Shown in pieces: positions 6,690-9,502 of a stretch of 9,502 nucleotides of DNA (the stretch's first letter is position 1; every line of letters begins with the position of its first letter). The notes below the pieces were generated by a model. It worked only from the letters and a program-made list of their open reading frames with translations. It made no database searches and was not told where the DNA came from. Source of the stretch: Prevotellaceae bacterium (GTDB lineage: Bacteria; Bacteroidota; Bacteroidia; Bacteroidales; UBA932). Position numbers and translations under genes: made by a program. The stretch lies in the NCBI GenBank assembly GCA_031254635.1, contig JAIRUB010000058.1, forward strand, positions 1-9,502. Reading direction: 5' to 3'.

Positions 6690-7634
6690 ATGGAAAATTT
6701 TATAAAAACTACAGTTGTTGCCTTGAAAGAACAGTTGGGCAAGGACAAAGTGGTGTTGGGCTTGTCGGGCGGTGTTGATTCCACTGTAACGGCAGTATTG
6801 TTGCATAAGGCTATTGGAAATAACCTACATGGCATCTTTGTTGACCATGGATTATTGCGTAAAAACGAATTTGAGCAAGTGTTGGATTTTTATAGCCACA
6901 TGGGCTTAAATGTACTTGGCGTAAGAGCAGGGGAAGAATTTCTGGCAGCACTTTCAGGCGTATCTGATCCTGAACAGAAACGTAAAATCATTGGACGAAT
7001 GTTTATTGAAGTATTCGACCGCGAAGCGCATCGCATTCAAGATGTGAAATGGTTGGCACAGGGAACTATTTACCCTGATGTGATTGAATCGGTGTCGGTG
7101 GAAGGCTCTTCGGTTGCTGTTAAATCGCACCACAATGTAGGTGGACTGCCCGAACGTATGAATTTAAAAGTGGTGGAGCCCTTGCGTAACTTGTTCAAAA
7201 ATGAGGTACGCCTTGTGGGGAAAACCTTGGGTATATCTGCTGCCTTGCTCGAACGCCACCCTTTCCCCGGCCCCGGATTGGGTATACGCATCTTGGGAGA
7301 AATAACCCAAGAAAAGGTAGCTATCTTGCAAGAGGCCGATGCTATTTTTATTAATGAATTAAAACAAGCCAGTTTGTATGACAAGGTGTGGCAAGCTGCT
7401 GCTATCTTACTTCCTGTAAAAAGTGTAGGCGTGATGGACGATAAGCGTACCTATGAATACACGGTGGCGCTGCGTGCAGTAAACTCTATTGATGCTATGA
7501 CTGCCGACTGGGTACATTTCCCCTATGAATTTCTTTCCAAGGTATCCAACGAGATCATTAATAAGGTAAAAGGTGTTAATCGTGTAGTGTACGACATCAG
7601 CTCCAAACCCCCTGCGACTATTGAGTGGGAGTGA
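6690..7634 (+). CDS. guaA: GMP synthetase ATP-pyrophosphatase subunit (no glutaminase domain)
   Basis: A 314-residue protein equal to the C-terminal two thirds of GuaA, which activates XMP with ATP and aminates it to GMP. The PP-loop SGGVDS (residues 26-31) opens the N-type ATP pyrophosphatase domain. KSHHNVGGLPE (145-155), HPFPGPGLGIRILGE (190-204) and the C-terminal dimerisation/XMP-binding end YDISSKPPATIEWE (301-314) are all intact. Ordinary bacterial GuaA is about 510-525 residues and starts with a class I glutaminase domain; that domain is absent, and the 60-nt gap to pyrG holds no remnant of it. The form resembles the archaeal two-subunit GMP synthase (subunit B). It may use free ammonia or a glutaminase encoded elsewhere, or be a second copy beside a full GuaA. 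Confidence 0.93.
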   Translation: MENFIKTTVVALKEQLGKDKVVLGLSGGVDSTVTAVLLHKAIGNNLHGIFVDHGLLRKNEFEQVLDFYSHMGLNVLGVRAGEEFLAALSGVSDPEQKRKIIGRMFIEVFDREAHRIQDVKWLAQGTIYPDVIESVSVEGSSVAVKSHHNVGGLPERMNLKVVEPLRNLFKNEVRLVGKTLGISAALLERHPFPGPGLGIRILGEITQEKVAILQEADAIFINELKQASLYDKVWQAAAILLPVKSVGVMDDKRTYEYTVALRAVNSIDAMTADWVHFPYEFLSKVSNEIINKVKGVNRVVYDISSKPPATIEWE

Positions 7635-7680
7635 TACTTGTTTTTTGAATATATTTTGTATCCTTGTACAGTTTTGTTGA

Positions 7681-7898
7681 CTTGTACAATATTTATCGCA
7701 ATTACGTGAATTCAAAGATGTTCAAATAATTAAAATTGTAGCAGGTGTGCGCCGTTGCAGGAAATCTACACTTTTGGAACAGCTCAAAAACGAATTGCTG
7801 TCGGAGGAGAGCATTCCAGTTTCCAATATTCAGCACTATAACCCTGAAGAACCGGGAAATACGAGGTTTGAACATTGGCGCGATTTTTATTTTTACAT
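7681..7898 (+). pseudogene. N-terminal fragment of a second AAA_14/DUF4143-type ATPase
   Basis: The frame open from 7681 reads YLSQLREFKDVQIIKIVAG, then VRRCRKSTLLEQLKNELL, then NIQHYNPEEPGN and RFEHWRDFYFYI, the N terminus of AAA_14-type ATPases up to about the ALYDYI-like region. It breaks off there, so Walker B, the sensor region and DUF4143 are gone. The Walker A motif should read GVRRCGKST but has R in place of the last glycine (AGG at 7756-7758, one base from GGG), which would spoil nucleotide binding. There is no ATG start; a TGA at 7678-7680 closes the frame upstream and the only candidates inside are internal GTG codons. The lineage (VRRCGKST type) differs from the intact ATPase at 1244-2491 (ARQTGKTT type), so it is not a recent copy of it. 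The right edge joins a PqiA-like fragment in another frame. Confidence 0.78.
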
Positions 7899-8054
7899 TT
7901 TATTCTTCCTGTTTTTAAATATATCGAACTAATTATCAGAGTTTCTAAAAATAAAACCTCGAAAATCTTGCAAAATTTAGACAAATGGAATATGCTCGAC
8001 GTGTTTTTAGTGGCCCTGCTGATCCTGAATTTCAAATTGCACCAAGCGGGTTAA
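7881..8054 (+). pseudogene. Internal fragment of a PqiA-like membrane protein
   Basis: A frame different from the preceding ATPase remnant runs RFLFLHFILPVFKYIELII, a charged linker, then LDKWNMLDVFLVALLILN and FKL, ending HQAG and TAA at 8052. The membrane helix, LPVFK turn, and (K/R)W(S/N)MLDVF followed by a hydrophobic helix ending in FK match the paraquat-inducible protein A family of inner-membrane proteins, where WxM(L/V)(D/E)VF is characteristic. About 55 codons remain, with no start and neither end of the gene. The join with the ATPase fragment lies in a T-rich stretch around 7884-7898. Its last codons are antisense to the 3' end of the TPR gene. The family call rests on recognition by eye. 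Confidence 0.65.
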
Positions 8055-9359
8055 TTCATCCAACGTAACCCAGCTAACATCGCCGTCGGGGGAGCACATC
8101 CGTGCCTTATCCACATCTTTGAAAAACATGTCTTGTATATACAGGTTCAACAAAGTTATAGCCCTGTCCCCCTCTACTTGTTGAATATCAACAGACACTT
8201 TTCCTTTCGATAATTCGCGCATAAAAAGTACGTGATATAACAGTTGCTGTTCATATTCTTCTTTCGAAAGCGTTTCAAAACTCTTCTTGCTCATAAAATA
8301 CGTATGTGTCAAGCGGAAAAGCATTGCCCTTTTGTTTATCGAACTTAACTTATAAGCATCCCAATAATATTTTTGGGCATTCTTCATATCATTTTTTCTT
8401 GCATAAGTATTGGCGCGCATCAAACTGAGATTGTATTTTTCTACCTCAGAGGGATACATCAATTTTTCAGCCTTGTCGAAAAACTGCAAGGCTTTTGTAC
8501 TTTCATACGTTTCACTAAAGCAAGCGCCTAATGATATGATGGTTTCTACCTCAGTTGTGTCTAATTGGTATAATATATTGAAATAGGGGATTGCATCGAA
8601 ATAAGCTTTTTGTCGATATTTAGCCAAGCCTGCATAACGCAGGTTAAAGTCCGAGGAATCGCCTGTGGCAAGTAAACGGCAGAACATACTATCGGCGGCA
8701 GGGAATTTGCCCTCCAAGAAATAAATTACCCCTTTGGACTGCTCCAAGTCGGGATGAGCGGGATTATAAAGTAGCGCAGTATCGCAGACCTCCATAGCCA
8801 TAGATAACATAATAGGAGGCTCCGGCTGTTCTTTATGTATGCGGAGGAGCGTGTTGATTAAGGTTATGGTTAAACTCACATTTTCTTTGTTCAAATCCAC
8901 CGCAGCGCTGTAGTAATTCAGCGCAACGGGAAAATAACCTATATTGCTAAGACAGTCGCCCGCTCCCTGCAAAAAACTGATGTTGGTAGAATCGCGCTCA
9001 AGCAGCCATTGATAATAGTCGAGCGACTGGTAGTAATCTTTGAGTTGAAAATATAATTTAGCCAATTGCAGTCCGGCATAATAATTTGTACTGTCTAAAT
9101 CGAGCGATTTGGCGTAAAGGCTTTCGGCTTCTTTGACACGGCCTAAGAATAGCGCCGTGCGGGCAGTAGCATTGAGCGCTTCAGTGTTTAAACTGTCGCT
9201 CGCCAGCCATTCCTTGTAGTGGTGATAAGCTTTGCGGTATTGTTGCAATTGTTCGCAGGCAGCGCCCTTGATGTAAGCGCTGTCTGTTGGGTTTTGTCCG
9301 AATGCGGATATATTCCATCCGAAGAAAAGCAATGAAATGATGATAATTGTCTTTTTCAT
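8007..9359 (-). CDS. Secreted TPR-repeat protein
   Basis: A 450-residue protein counted from the ATG at 9359. A further in-frame ATG lies at 9377, but the -7 box (9365-9372) sits between them, so the longer form would begin upstream of its own promoter. From 9359 the protein starts MKKTIIIISLLFFGWN, a signal peptide with a probable signal peptidase I site after AFG (residues 19-21); there is no lipobox cysteine. The rest is a chain of about eight or more TPR-like helix pairs (for example AYHHYKEWLASDSLNTEA, EAESLYAKSLDLDSTNYYA, SLDYYQWLLERDSTN, ALNYYSAAVDLNKENVS), suggesting a periplasmic protein-interaction scaffold. I do not recognise a named family. The last ten or so residues are encoded by DNA that on the other strand looks like a PqiA fragment, so the C terminus may not be ancestral. 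Confidence 0.88.
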   Translation of the reverse strand: MKKTIIIISLLFFGWNISAFGQNPTDSAYIKGAACEQLQQYRKAYHHYKEWLASDSLNTEALNATARTALFLGRVKEAESLYAKSLDLDSTNYYAGLQLAKLYFQLKDYYQSLDYYQWLLERDSTNISFLQGAGDCLSNIGYFPVALNYYSAAVDLNKENVSLTITLINTLLRIHKEQPEPPIMLSMAMEVCDTALLYNPAHPDLEQSKGVIYFLEGKFPAADSMFCRLLATGDSSDFNLRYAGLAKYRQKAYFDAIPYFNILYQLDTTEVETIISLGACFSETYESTKALQFFDKAEKLMYPSEVEKYNLSLMRANTYARKNDMKNAQKYYWDAYKLSSINKRAMLFRLTHTYFMSKKSFETLSKEEYEQQLLYHVLFMRELSKGKVSVDIQQVEGDRAITLLNLYIQDMFFKDVDKARMCSPDGDVSWVTLDELTRLVQFEIQDQQGH

Positions 9360-9364
9360 GATAA

Positions 9365-9372
9365 CAAAGATA
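9365..9372 (-). promoter_or_regulatory. -7 box of the TPR-protein gene, predicted leaderless
   Basis: The minus strand reads TATCTTTG followed by five bases (TTATC) and then ATG at 9359. This decides the start codon and predicts an mRNA with essentially no leader. The box overlaps the place where the -33 element of the divergent sufB promoter should be. Confidence 0.72.
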
Positions 9373-9395
9373 ATCATTATTTCGATAGATTTTAC

Positions 9396-9403
9396 TAACT
9401 TTG
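9396..9403 (+). promoter_or_regulatory. -7 box of sufB
   Basis: TAACTTTG fits TAnnTTTG and lies seven bases before the tandem ATG ATG at 9411/9414. The predicted mRNA leader is a few bases at most. A clear -33 element is not visible; its expected position (about 9371-9376) overlaps the divergent -7 box. Confidence 0.7.
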
Positions 9404-9410
9404 CATCCTT

Positions 9411-9502
9411 ATGATGTCACAAGGCGATATATTACATAATCTCACCAATGCCTCGGAGTATAAGCACGGCTTCACTACTTCAGTTATTCAGGAATTTATC
9501 CC
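9411..9502 (+). CDS. sufB: Fe-S cluster assembly protein SufB, N-terminal part (runs off the window)
   Basis: Thirty codons are visible: MMSQGDILHNLTNASEYK and then HGFTTSVIQEFIP. The (S/D)YKxGFxTxIxxxxIP pattern is the characteristic N terminus of SufB, the scaffold subunit of the SufBCD Fe-S assembly complex in the cytosol. Nothing of the core beta-helix domain is inside the window. Two ATG codons stand in tandem; either could be used. The promoter is immediately upstream and divergent from that of the TPR gene; sufC and sufD would be expected to follow. Confidence 0.8.
   Translation, partial: MMSQGDILHNLTNASEYKHGFTTSVIQEFI

Noticed and set aside
6683..6690. TATATTTA as a -7 box for the GMP synthetase gene
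   Set aside because: It lacks the final G and overlaps the start codon, so transcription would begin inside the gene; co-transcription with pyrG is more likely.
7070..7384. Minus-strand open frame inside the GMP synthetase gene (also similar ones at 5175-5375, 3468-3692, 7407-7715)
   Set aside because: These lie entirely antisense to well-conserved genes, have no promoter, and resemble no family I recognise.
7747..7932. A 61-codon gene starting at the GTG of 7747
   Set aside because: The AAA_14 similarity begins upstream of this GTG without a start codon, Walker A is damaged, and the frame runs out into a PqiA-like fragment read in another frame; it is a remnant.
9360..9377. Longer start (MIIFVI...) for the TPR protein
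   Set aside because: The -7 box at 9365-9372 lies downstream of this ATG, and the signal peptide has its normal form from 9359.

Overview
The window looks like a chromosomal segment of a Bacteroidota bacterium, probably of the order Bacteroidales. The evidence is the repeated use of the Bacteroidota promoter -7 box TAnnTTTG in front of most transcription units, the lack of strong Shine-Dalgarno sequences, AT-rich spacers, and protein sequences (LepA, PyrG, S20, GuaA, SufB start) typical of that phylum. The assignment below phylum level is inference.

Layout. Bases 1-219 are non-coding and hold a perfect 34-bp palindrome. Bases 220-640 carry a decayed MntA/HepT (nucleotidyltransferase/HEPN) toxin-antitoxin pair: the antitoxin-type nucleotidyltransferase is open, while the HEPN toxin gene has a large internal deletion and a nonsense codon. 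The last codons of that toxin remnant overlap the start of a LOG-family phosphoribohydrolase gene (637-1218). A convergent minus-strand gene (1244-2491) encodes an AAA_14/DUF4143 ATPase whose promoter region contains a duplicated 23-nt element. Next, on the minus strand, come rpsT (S20) with its own terminator and, 21 nt upstream of it, a tRNA-Glu gene sharing one promoter. Diverging from these, lepA (3120-4907) and then pyrG (5022-6629) and a GMP synthetase ATP-pyrophosphatase gene (6690-7634) run on the plus strand. A gene graveyard follows (7681-8054): a truncated second AAA_14-type ATPase with a damaged Walker A motif joined, out of frame, to an internal piece of a PqiA-like membrane protein that runs antisense into the 3' end of the next gene. 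A secreted TPR-repeat protein (8007-9359, minus) and the first 30 codons of sufB (9411 onward, plus) share a short divergent promoter region.

How it fits together. Most of the window is housekeeping: translation (rpsT, tRNA-Glu, lepA), nucleotide synthesis (pyrG, guaA; both glutamine/ammonia-using amidotransferase pathways) and Fe-S assembly (sufB). The accessory material is small and mostly in decay. The most interesting points are the GMP synthetase that lacks any glutaminase domain, the HepT deletion apparently made by recombination between two similar MRHVL-coding stretches, the PqiA fragment reshaping the tail of a TPR gene, the apparently leaderless mRNAs of lepA and the TPR gene, and the repeated element upstream of the AAA_14 ATPase. 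I did not find a convincing wholly new multi-gene system.
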